A DNA stretch of 64,000 bases from Bryopsis sp. KO-2023 (lineage: Eukaryota; Chlorophyta; Ulvophyceae; Bryopsidales; Bryopsidaceae). The stretch covers positions 4,055,001 through 4,119,000 of the forward strand of contig BSYQ01000006.1 of NCBI GenBank assembly GCA_030272585.1, read 5' to 3'. The translations under genes and the position numbers were made by a program. Of the stretch, positions 1 to 10,521 are shown piece by piece. The notes beneath the pieces were generated by a model. It had not been told where the DNA came from. It searched no databases and was given only the letters and a program-made list of their open reading frames with translations. How positions within the stretch are numbered: position 1 is the first letter of the stretch; every line of letters begins with the position of its first letter.

Positions 1-2030
1 GATGGTCCAGGCCCCCTTCACCGTTTTCTTTCTGATTTGCACCGTGCGATCCGAAGACCTCAGCAATTCTTGAGTTTTCCTTTCACGCTCCTCCATGTCT
101 TGCATTCTTTGGGCTTCCTGTAAGAAAAAAAAAAAAAAAAATTAAATAAATAAATAAAATTAACGAAAAGAAAAAAAAAAGCATGTTTAGACACTGATAT
201 ATAGGAACACTGATATGTTCCTTTGCTTCAACTCCCCCCCCCCCTTCCCCCGGAAAAAAAAAAAGAAAAGAAAAATCACCACCTTGAGTACATTTTTTTA
301 AACATCTTTAAACCACTAGATTTCACATAGAGAAATTCTATGTGAAATTTACCGACCCGATGTTAGAATCTTTCTTTTTTTTTTGGGGGGGGGGGTGGGG
401 GGTGGGGGGGTAGGAAAATGCCAGAAAGAAATCTCTGCATCAACAGAACAGAAAAAAAGAAAACTTCCAAAATACCTAGCCAACTAAGAAATAAAAAAAA
501 TCTCTCAGTCATTTTAAACCGATGACTCACCCTTGCCCGTCTGTCTTCATCGATGATCGATGACAAATTCCTCCACTCCTCCTCGAACGATTGCTGCTCT
601 TTGTCTGCTTGGATTTTCAGATGGGCCATTTCTGCGATGGCCCTTTCGCGGAACTCGTACCCGGTGTTTGCCTGCTCGATGATGGAAGCCATTTCTTTCT
701 TCAGCTTTTGCAGCTCCTTTTCGAGGCCGTTGTTGATGTTTTCGAACATCATCCTCTCCCTGCGGAGGTTCTCGATCATCTCTCTAAGCTTTTTGTTTTG
801 AGTGATGCCCTGCACTGGAGCCGTTCATCCACATAAGGAATTGTTTGCACCCTTCAATGTCACGTGCTGAGGAAAACAATGTGTGTGTGTGTGTGTGTGT
901 GGTGTTTTATTTTGTTTTGGGTTGTTTTTTGTTTTTTCTTGGGGAAAGGGAGGGGGATCTTTTCTTGAGCGAGGAACCCCCCCCCCCCAAAAAAAAAACC
1001 TCAGGATGGATTGAAGAAACTGGAAATCGATGACACAGTCGTGCTTGCGAATTTTATATACCATCTTGCTATCAAGTGCTTCCAACCCCATCTCACAGCA
1101 GCAAAAATAAAAACAAAAAAAAGACAAAGTCGATCTCCTTCTCTACATAAACTTTCACCGATGCCTTTCCTGACACAAAAAAAAACACCACCAAACCCCC
1201 TTTACTTATTTTTACTTATTTTCAACTTTTCTGAACTTTCGGAATCAGTCTGCCCACCTCGTTGTACTTGATGTACGCTTTCTCCAGCCTGTTTTCCAGA
1301 ACTTTGATCTGTTTCTGCAAGCTTCGGTCCGCCTCCCTCGAAGCATTGATTCCTCCCATCCTGATCCTTTGAGTGTGTATTTTGCTGTTGCAATCGCCGA
1401 TTTTTTGGGTCAGCATCCCGATCTTCCTCTTCTCCAACTCGATCTGTAAAATTCACCCCCCACACGCGCACACACAGTACAGAGCTTTCGTGAAAAATAT
1501 CCAGGTGAAATCCAAATTTCGGGAATTGTTTGGGTTAGGCTTGGCTAGGGAGGGCTTTTAACGCTCAATTTTGCAAAGATATTTGCCAGCATGAACAAGT
1601 TTCCACAAGCAGCAGCTGCAACTTGAATTGGCTTCGGTGAATGATCAGCAAATTTCAACAAGATCCCAGGAGAAAAACACCAAATCTCGAATAGCATCAG
1701 GGGTGTTCTCGGATCCTCCAGTGGAAAAATTCCATTCTGGTGAAAGAAAACTTAAGGTAACACCCCATTTTTTTTTTTAATTATGTTTTTTTTCAGGTGA
1801 GGGGGGTCGCTCTGCGTTTTTGGTTTTGTTCTTCTTGGAAAAGACAGTGCAAAAAAAAAAAAAATTGCGAAAAAATGCTTACCTTTCTTGTGTACATGTC
1901 AGCTTCATCTTGAAGTTTACATATTTGAATCGCAGATGCAGCATTGGCCGGCTGAACGCTGAACTTGTTTTCCAACAGCAGCTCCTCCTTGAGCTTGTTG
2001 TTGTCCGTTCTGATTTTCTCGATCGCATGC
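1..2030 (-). CDS. Outer dynein arm docking complex coiled-coil protein (CCDC63/CCDC114/ODA1-like), partial
   Basis: Long coiled-coil protein of the complex that anchors outer dynein arms to axonemal doublet microtubules. Four exons are visible on the minus strand, at about 1883-2030, 1258-1443, 531-809 and 1-117. All have GT-AG borders and join in phase. The joined text carries family hallmarks: a segment like KQIKVLENRLEKAYIKYNE, followed across an intron by NKKLREMIENLRRERMMFEN, as in CCDC63/CCDC114. The protein is rich in E, K, R and Q heptads, with no membrane segment. It runs off the left edge, so the C-terminus is missing. I could not find the first exon(s) upstream of 2030; a start methionine probably lies in a small exon further right. 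Family assignment is firm. Which of the two docking paralogues it matches is not resolved. Confidence 0.85.
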
Positions 2031-5000
2031 CTATTCACATAGCAAAACAAAGAGTCGGCAAAATCATCGACACAATACGAAAAAACCCAAGATAATAAAT
2101 TTGGCCATTTTCGTGGATATTTTGATGAACTGCAGCAGAATTTCCCATATGGAAATCACTAATAGTGGTGCATTCGGACACTGGCAAGGAAGCTCAATTT
2201 TTGATCAGAGATGTGGAAATGAACCCCGATGGAGGCCTGAGCGATTGAAAAAACAGCAACAGCTGGAAAAGAGTGATTATGTTTGCTCAGAAAAAACAAA
2301 AGTGCTGTGGTGAAATCTTTGTATGAAAAAAAGTTTCCTTGCCTTTGTTTGGAAGCAACGGAGGTGTGTTGGAGGGACTCCTTCAGTTTGAAAGAGTTGC
2401 GGGATATGATGCCCGTCGTACCTGCACACGTGACGCACAAATTACGTAATCCACACAATGCTTGAAATCGTTCCAGAGATTTTGTCAGTACGGAAGCGTT
2501 TTACGGTTTTCCTTTTTCCTTGCTCGTTTGGGGGTGCAAAATTTTCGAGACTGGTGAAATGTAACGGGGTGAAAAGTTTGCAGCAGCACCTTCTGGTCCC
2601 ATTTTTTTTTCGCGATTTGTGCCGTCGAGCAAAAGACGTCAGGATGGGGACGAAGAAAAACGGAGCCCCTGATGCACACTGTTCGAACGTCAACCGGTCA
2701 ACGCCCCAATTCCAGCCTTCTACCAACCATAACAACTGTATTCGATTCTGGGAAAAAGATAGGGGAAATAACTTTGGACGCCACGTGTCATACCCCCCCC
2801 CCAAAGACGTCAAGAGTTCTCAGAAACCGTCACGATTCTGGGGGCGATGAAACCACCTTCCGTTCAAGAAAAGACAAATATGGATGTTGAGGAAACCAGT
2901 CACTAGCCCTAAACCTAACCCTTTGTTTTCAACATAACTCTCTGTTTTCACTACTTATTATCCACATATGGTGAGTTGGGCCAAGCAATGGAAGTTCAAT
3001 TATCGCTTGATAACCTTGCCCATGATTTGTAATGTATTAACACTGGCTTTTAACCATTAGAATATTGTGGACTGCTGAGAAAACGATCAACTGTTGTAAA
3101 AATGCAACAGGATGCCACGATTCTGCCACCAGAATTGACAGGGAAAAAAAAACGAACAGGAAAACACACAGAACACAGCAAAGAGAGTCCCATCATTTGT
3201 CCCCGACCAAAAAAAGGGATTACATAATATTTTTTTCTTTTGTTTTTGTTTTCCGTACAACAATGAAATCATCAAACCTCCTAACAAGGTCAGTTTGCGT
3301 TTACACTAAACACTCCCTAGCACCCCTCGTTGCTCAAGTTCAGTAAAAAGACCCCCCCCCCTCGACTTGGTTTTTAGTTTTGGGAAAGAAAAACAAGGGA
3401 CCTCCACACACCTATTTTTTTTCTTGGTTTTTTCTTTTTTCCCCCTCCTTTTCCCTATTTCCTTTTTTACCTTTTTTTTTTCCTTTTTCCGATTCATCGT
3501 CTCCTGTGAGATAGAATTTGGAAAATGCAATTTTTTTTTTTAACCTAAATAAAAAGAGGAAAAAAAAGAAACCTTGTTGAAAAAAAGGTGCCAAGCCACC
3601 ACAAATAAACATAACGACCGACCGAAAAGAAAAAAAAAACAAAAAAACAGTTCCTTCCAAGTCGAGGACAATATTTTTTTACCATCTCCCTTCCCAAGTG
3701 TCAAGATTTCGTTCTTTTGCAAAAAGAGCTTTTGTGTTTTTCTCTTTCTAGTTGAAATAAAAGTCCCAGTTCTCCCCCCCCCCCAATAAACCCTGACTCC
3801 TCCTCCTCCCTAACTGGAAAAAATCTGTTTCTTCTTTTTTTAATTCTCCCCTGGTTCCCACACAATTCTAGAAAGGGGAAAAAGAATCAAGCAGGGTGAA
3901 AAAAAAACAGGAGATTTTCCTTTCAATGTAACAATTTCTTAAAGAAAAAAAAAAAATCTGATGATACCCTTTTCTTGTTCCCCGTTTTCTTGTCTTGCAC
4001 TCGCTCCAAGGAAAAAAAAAAAAAAAAAAAGATTAAATCAATGTTTTTTTTTTCTTTTTTGTTTTTTTTTTCGGTTTCCCTTGTTGTTCTTCCAGTCGTG
4101 AGGGTCCCCTCTTTCTTCTTTTTCCCCCCTCTTTGAAAATAGCCATCAAGAAACAAACCCAAGTTTTAACTTTTCTTTTGGTTCCTTTCCCTCCCCACCC
4201 CCAATACCCCAAAACAACCCCCTCCCTTCCCCCCCCCCAATAAAAGGACACTCGAAATTCATCGGAAATGATTAGCACTCTAAATCGACAAATTTCGGTC
4301 CAAGTCTTATTCAGCAGGTTAAAAACACCCCCAATTAAAAAAAGGGCAAAGCTTTTTTTCATCAACCCTTTTTTAAAATTCCCCCCCTACTGTTTTCTTT
4401 CGTTTTTTTTTGTTGTTGTGTTAAAAAGAGCTCAATCACAAATCAAACAAGCCTGCAAGCTCGTGGGAAAAACAAACACGCAAAGAGCTGCTAAATTGGC
4501 ATAATTTTTTTTTTTCTTTCCCTTCCCCTCCCCAAGCCCCCTAAACAGGTCCCCCCTTTCGAGCTTCTATCTAAAATTGAAAAACAAAAAGAAAAAATCG
4601 ATGAAGCAAGGGGGGGGGGGGGGGAGGGGACAGGGAGGGAAGCGAATCGATAACCCCCATGCTAAATTTTTTCGTCATTTTTTCTTCTTCTTCAAGCTTT
4701 CCTTTTTCTTTTTTAAATAAAAACGGAATTTTTTTTTTTCACCACATGAAATTTTTTTTCCAAGATAAAAAGCGAAAGAAATTGAAAAAAAAAAAAAAAA
4801 GTTCCTTCATCCGTTCTTTTTCAAAGTCGAGAGTAGTCGATTCCACAAAAAAACGCACACAAAACACAATATAAAAAGCAAACCCTTGCAGACAAAGAGG
4901 GGAGAAACAGACACACCCACACCAAAAACCCATAGCCAAAAACGGTAAAAAAAAAAAAACCCACAAAAAACCCACCCCAAATTCCTTCACCCTTGATCAG

Positions 5001-5511
5001 AGACGAATTTTTTTCTGACTTGTATATAGAACAAAAAAACCCTCTCCACACCTGCTGGACATTTTTTTTTTTTTTTCGTTGGCCCGCCTCATTCTTTTTT
5101 TTTTTTTTTGAAATCTCTCTGTTTCTCCCTTGCTATTTTAAAAACCACCCAAACCTCCCCAAAATCACCCTCCCAAAAAAAGCACACGAAAAAAAAAAAC
5201 ATCAACATTCGTTCAAATGCAGAAATAGGAATCCACGATTTGTTGTTGTTGCACCACCGAAAAAGCTAGAAAGGTTATTTTTGACCAAAAAAAAAAAAAA
5301 AAAAAAAAAAAGATAGAAAAAAAGAACCAAAATCCTTTGCTTGATTGTAGTCCAAATCCATCTCTCTGTTGGGTTTTTTTTTTTTCCTTTTTTTTCCCTC
5401 TGCTCACTGCCACCTATTATTCTTGAATCGAACCAATACTGCTCGTCTCCTTTTTTTTTCCCTCTTTTTAAATTTGCTACCTTTCTCTGAATCTATCGTG
5501 CTTGAATAATG

Positions 5512-5542
<31 letters not shown>

Positions 5543-6271
5543 CAATAAAAAGGAAAAATAAAAAAGATATTTTTCTGCCTCCAAGGATCGAAACAAAGAA
5601 TGGGGAAGCGACCAGAAAAGAAAAAGAGAAAAATAGGAGAGAGAGAGAGACGGTGGCAAAAAAAACCACACCTTTTTCTTCCTCTTTCTTTTTTTTTTTT
5701 TCCTTTTCCAAAAAATGACCCCAGCTCTGATCCCTTGTCGCTTGGCTAAGATTTTTTAGCACAGCCCTCTAATTCCAACCCAATGTATGTTTTGCACAAT
5801 TCAAATGCAACTCTCCCTCAAATTCTCTCTAAAATAAAACTACATAGCCCGACAAAGGGAACTCAATTCACCCTGAATCCAATCATTAAAAAAAACATAA
5901 AAAACCAAGAAAAGCCAACACAAACCAAACAGTAATATCAACATTACTCTCTTTTCTTTTTTCAACCCGACAGGCCGATTTTTTTTTTTTCAATTGTCGA
6001 CACAAAAAAAAACCTCTCACCGGCACAACGCGCGTTCATGCAACATTCGCTTCAGATTCTTTCTTTTTTTTTTCCTTCCATTATGCATAGAAAATTAGAC
6101 CGGGCGCTACTATCTTCCACTCTTCTTTGTTTTTTTTTTCCTTCTTCTTCTTCCGGTGTTGCAGTTCTTTTCTTAAATATCTATAAAGGATACGCAACCA
6201 ACCCTGCGTTTCACTCCTTTCTTCAAATTAAAAATGGGTAAAATGCGGTCGATCGTTTCGTCGGCCAGGCT
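2031..6271. other. Gene-poor, homopolymer-rich spacer
   Basis: About 4.2 kb with no convincing exon. It holds dozens of poly-T, poly-A, poly-C and poly-G runs of 8-25 bases and purine/pyrimidine-skewed stretches. Translations here are almost all K/F/P runs. It lies between the 3' end of the CCCH gene and the 5' side of the docking-protein gene, so it probably contains a long 3' UTR and the missing 5' exon(s) and promoter of the docking gene. Confidence 0.7.
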
Positions 6272-7315
6272 CTAATGACCGTAAAAGCAGTTGTCTCTGA
6301 CGCTACCCCCCTCGGACGCCTTGTCGCTCTCGCCGCTGTTCACGTTAGACAGGGACGAAACCCTCGAGTCGATCGATCCCGAGCGGAACACCATCCCTGG
6401 GTAATAATGCGGGCTCATCATATAGTTAGGTGGCATCTGAGGGCCCCATGGGGTCCAGAAGTAAGGCGCTGGAGAGCTTCCCCACGCAGCGGACACCATC
6501 TGCGGCGCATGGCCTGGTGGAGGCGGAACCTGATAGTGCGGTGCCATTGGAGAGCTCGGCGGGCCCATGTCTGGATGGTTGAACTTGCACATCGTTCCGT
6601 AAGCGCACCACCCTTTGCTGATGTAATGCTTGCAGTCTGGCTTTCCTGATCGCAAGGGGAACCCGTGGGCGTTGAACCACGTGGCGGGCCCTGGCTGGCC
6701 CAGCTTCCTGGACGCCTCGACGGCCTTGATTAGCGAATAGGGCCTGTCCGAGTCGTCACCCATCGAGTTCGTACGTCTGGCTTTCTCTTCGAAACGCTTC
6801 ATGTGAACGCTAACGTCCCTCATAGGTGCTGCAGGGGGTGCATGGGAAGGGCTCACTGGGAAAACACCGCGATAAGCTGGAGGCCCCTGAGGACCTCCTG
6901 AAAACGGACCATACGGAACACCAGGGTTACCGGGGGACGGGGACGGCATCATGTAGTTCGTCTGTGGGTTGCACCACGGCGGCGGGGCGCATTGGGCTCC
7001 GTTCTCTGGAACCTGCTCGCCGACGTACCCGCCTTCAGCGCCGTGCTGAATCGGGTTAGTGGGTGGAACTCCCCATGGGCTCGGGGGGCTGACGTAAGGC
7101 TGGACCGAGTACGGAGGTGTCACGTTGAAAGCGTCTCGCTTTCCACCGTTCATCGCGTGCGGTCCTTGACGCATCGGCCCCTCGCTGAAGCTGTTCTTCT
7201 GCTGCTTTTGCTGGGAGTTTGTGAAACTTGCGGACTTCATCGACGCTCTGCTTTCCACCCTGCTCGTTGGCACTGTTGCGTGACTTGCGTTGACGACGTG
7301 TTGAGGACCCATCAT
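6272..7315 (-). CDS. Single CCCH zinc-finger protein, probably RNA-binding
   Basis: Uninterrupted 347-codon reading frame starting at the ATG pair at 7315/7312. The frame stays open a little further upstream, but only with non-ATG codons before a stop. A single C-x8-C-x5-C-x3-H finger (core CKHYISKGWCAYGTMCKFNH) sits near residue 240. It is preceded by a GFPLRSGKPDC stretch that closely resembles plant CCCH proteins (GFPLRPGxPDC). The rest is low-complexity and rich in P, G, S, M and Y, as in RNA-binding proteins. CCCH fingers of this spacing usually bind AU-rich RNA, so a role in mRNA handling is inferred. No intron is evident, unusual for this window. Partner genes are unrelated. Confidence 0.8.
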   Translation of the reverse strand: MMGPQHVVNASHATVPTSRVESRASMKSASFTNSQQKQQKNSFSEGPMRQGPHAMNGGKRDAFNVTPPYSVQPYVSPPSPWGVPPTNPIQHGAEGGYVGEQVPENGAQCAPPPWCNPQTNYMMPSPSPGNPGVPYGPFSGGPQGPPAYRGVFPVSPSHAPPAAPMRDVSVHMKRFEEKARRTNSMGDDSDRPYSLIKAVEASRKLGQPGPATWFNAHGFPLRSGKPDCKHYISKGWCAYGTMCKFNHPDMGPPSSPMAPHYQVPPPPGHAPQMVSAAWGSSPAPYFWTPWGPQMPPNYMMSPHYYPGMVFRSGSIDSRVSSLSNVNSGESDKASEGGSVRDNCFYGH

Positions 7316-8695
7316 TCTGCGCTTCTTCTTCTGACGCTCCCGAGTCCCGACCAACCTCTTAGCAACCTATCGAGATTCGACGCAGAACAAGCGACGAACG
7401 TCAGTGTCAATAACCCCCCCCCCTCAAGTTTCTGGCATAGATCTGACGAACAGCGGATCTGAAACAATGAACAACAACGGGCTCATCAAAAGTACCCCGC
7501 AGCAAAAAAAGCTTCCGATGATACGACGACGCGCTGGACTCTTTTCCTTCCCCAACGAAAAGTCGTGTTTCCTAATATAGATCCCGCTAGACCGATAGAT
7601 CCGCAGCGTCGAAAGAAGCAAGACGAGGATACAGCGAGCGGATAGTTAAAGAACGAGGTCTACGCCCCTTATCGAACCGGCCTGGGGTTGTGATGACTTC
7701 TGGGTCGAGGGGAAAGGAGCCCAGCTTTATGTATTTTCCACGCAACACAAATAACCAAAAATAAACACACGAGACGCGTACCCACCCCGGCAAGCGTACC
7801 TGAACCTGAAGACTCTCGCCCTTGTTGATACAAACACGACCCTTCCCTATTCATACGCCGAGCAACGCGCTGACTTGTCCTGTCCGATGAGAACCCGACG
7901 TAAGCTGGTCGCTGCTGGAAACGAAGGCAGAAACATGTATGGTGGTGGATTTGACAGCGGTGTTAGTCAAACATCGTGGCGTTTTGATAGGGAGGTGTCG
8001 TAAGAGAAGTGATTGGAGAGCGACAAACTCTGAACTCTGTGTGGTTCGGTTTTGGAGTTTGTAACGCTTGACGAGTGGGTTTATATCACGAAGCCAAACG
8101 CCTGCAGTAGTAAGTGCGGCGAGAGTGGCACGTGGTTGTACCTGAGAATGTAGTAGGTCCGATATTTCTTCCCCGTAACACAGGACTGTCATGAATAATT
8201 TCCTTTTGCCATGGAGATTCGCTGCATAATCGAACTGCATCACGTTGACAATGGTGGATGTCATTCGGGTGGAGTCGATCTTGCGGTTATCATACTTTAC
8301 TGTTGACCCGAATAATCACCATGCTTGGGAAATCACAATCCACCAACAGATCGGATCACTGGGAGGATAGGATTTTGTGAAGGCACCATCTATGGTGCCA
8401 TATGGCTATATAGACGAAAGGAGTAACGGGGTCGGAGTTGTGAGGATTTCACCTACTGTTTGGAACCCCCCCCCCCCCAAAAAAAAAAAAAAAAGTTGTT
8501 TTCTTCAAAGAAAATTTCAAGAGTAAACCATATAGAGGGTTTAGTGCGTCTTTCGGTTTTCGCGCTGGTCATGTCAATACTTGAAGGGATTGTTCAGTGG
8601 TGGTGGTGCTGGAACACACGAAAAGTTTGCTCTACATGATAGATACTGTAACTCTGAAAGAAGGGAAAAAACTTGAATTAAAATACACACTCCCA
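7316..8695. other. Intergenic region with one unsupported ORF
   Basis: Contains the upstream region of the CCCH gene and the 3' flank of the next gene. A 137-codon minus-strand frame (7851-8264) begins with ATG, but it resembles no family I know and shows no splice or domain support. A poly-C/poly-A tract lies at about 8466-8495. Confidence 0.5.
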
Positions 8696-10415
8696 TCAGT
8701 TCCAATATGCCGAGTCTGGGTCGGGCTTCCCAGAGTCCAATTTGGCCTGCTCGATCGCAATCATGCACTTGCATCCCTGCACGGTAAAGAATGCATCGCA
8801 ATTTGAGCTGATAAAATTCGCGGAGAACGTTACAGAAAGGTTGAATGTCGCTCAGGCATACCGGTGGCACATGATAGTCTTCGAGCTTCTTATCGTTGTG
8901 CATATTCTGCCCAGCGTAAATCAGAGCCTGGAAAACGAACACAAGCCGCCATTCACGACCACCTCATATTCATTGTTAGCTCTGGTGTTCACTCATCCTG
9001 TGCTTGCTCACCAAGTCTTCCCAACGATTCAAGCCCGGGGTGTGCCGTCTTTCCGGTGGTTTGTTGGAACGTTGAATACCACCATTCCACAACGACTGCT
9101 TCACCTGCAGCAATCATAGGAGACAATATCACACAACACGGATTCCCAAAAGACGTTTTTCTTGCATCTGTATCCCACAGGAGCGACAGAAGAATGCCTC
9201 CATATGAAGCACCGTCTTGATTCAACGAGCTTGGATGTTCTCACCTTCGCCACTTCCCAATCTGGGAACGCAGTCACCCGATAACGGCATCCAGAGCAAA
9301 AGAACGCCTAAGAAAGCGGCACACACAGACAAACGATTGAACTCTTCTTTTCTTTGCGCCCAGTCAGGGTGCAGAATCGACGTAACCAGCGGCAGCCGCC
9401 CCACCATGTGGTCGTTGTCTTTTCGTGGTGGCACCGTGGGAATTCCCTCGAAAGGAAAGTCCATTGTTGCTATTTCTTCGAAAACCTCTGCCTACAGAAA
9501 AGCATTTCAACCGTTTGAGCCCGCTTTTCATGCGAAACATGCCTAGACCAGAATATCTAACCAAGCTGCTGCCAAATGCTCACCTCCTTCTCTGGGGGAA
9601 TCTCGCAGTTGTTGTCACAATCCCAAGCGCCTTTCCCCAGGGAAACCCCACCTCCACCCCCACCCCCACCCGAAGACTCCACGAGAGCTTTCTCCGCCAC
9701 AGCGGCCATTTGCCACACCGAAACCAGATGCTTGGAGAAGCGCTACGCAGCAACGCTGGATGCTAACGTCTGATCTGTGGATGCCCCTGTTGTCTTACCT
9801 CGTCCCACCCAATCGTCACAAGTTTGACAGAATCAGTCCTCAAGCGCCGTGATCCTCAGAATTGGGAATATGAGGCGTCATGTCCAATACTGGCTCCCCT
9901 CTCTCAGATCGACTAGAGATATACTGGTGGTCTTAAGACGCCAAGCTTGACGCCACCAGTTCTGGATTATGCAAGGAAAATAGCGCAATCTTTGCGGCGC
10001 GCGCGTTCTGTGCTGTTCGTGTTTCAGACGATGTGTCTTCGGAGTCAACGGTTTCTCGCCTTCTGGTGTCGGCGCGACAGGGGTGACGTTGAATCTGCCC
10101 ATGGTGTTGGAGGCCAACGGACTGTCGATCACCGGATGTGGGAATACCCACAACCCCAACCTCCGGGGGCAATCAACCCCAGGAAAGTTTAGTTTTGAGA
10201 AAGCCGTTGGGTGGTAGTCCACCCTCCGGAAGCAACACTCTATGCGAACGGATGGATCCTGTTGAGAGGGGCCTGGGGGGGCGCAATTCCTTGGCGGCTG
10301 ACTGGTCGACCTTCGCAATTGTGAAGTCTCGTTCCAGAGGTCTCATCATTTCGAATTGCAAGTCGGCCAAATTCGAAGTGGAGCATTGGTTCAGAAGCTG
10401 AATCGAAGTGGGCAT
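8696..10415 (-). CDS. Uncharacterised multi-exon protein with C-terminal ubiquitin-like segment
   Basis: Minus-strand gene inferred from successive splice-bounded open stretches. A likely start is the ATG at 10415. A later stretch holds a GRFNVTPVAPTPEGEKP motif near 10100. Next come an exon with a polyglycine run ending in CEIPPEKE followed by GTGAGC (about 9582), an exon with MDFPFEGIPTVPPRK (about 9300-9495), then exons near 9000-9105 and 8850-8920. The last exon ends with TGA at 8696. The final two exons join in phase to give LIYAGQNMHNDKKLEDYHVP, which fits the ubiquitin-fold consensus LIFAGKxLxDxxxLxDYxI. The internal exon chain is uncertain: two donors near 9243 and 9285 give different phases, one of them adding a hydrophobic stretch. 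The rest is not recognised, so I assign no function beyond a likely ubiquitin-like fold. Confidence 0.45.
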
Positions 10416-10521
10416 ACATCTCCTCGCCTAAATGGCGCTTTGTGGGGGGTTGTTTTCGAGCGCAAACTATCGCCTGCAGTATCTGAACAAACTTCGACAG
10501 CTGTCCACGGCAGTTCGAGCG
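10416..10521. promoter_or_regulatory. Very short divergent promoter region
   Basis: Only about 105 bases separate the proposed start of the minus-strand ubiquitin-like gene (10415) from the RTCA start (10522). If both starts are right, the two genes share one bidirectional promoter. No TATA-like box was seen. Confidence 0.4.

Noticed and set aside
2905-2925. Telomere-like CCCTAAACCTAACCC
   Set aside because: Only one imperfect pair of units; too short to call an interstitial telomere repeat.
7851-8264. 137-codon minus-strand ORF starting with ATG
   Set aside because: No family similarity, no splice context and composition unlike neighbouring genes; chance frame is likely.
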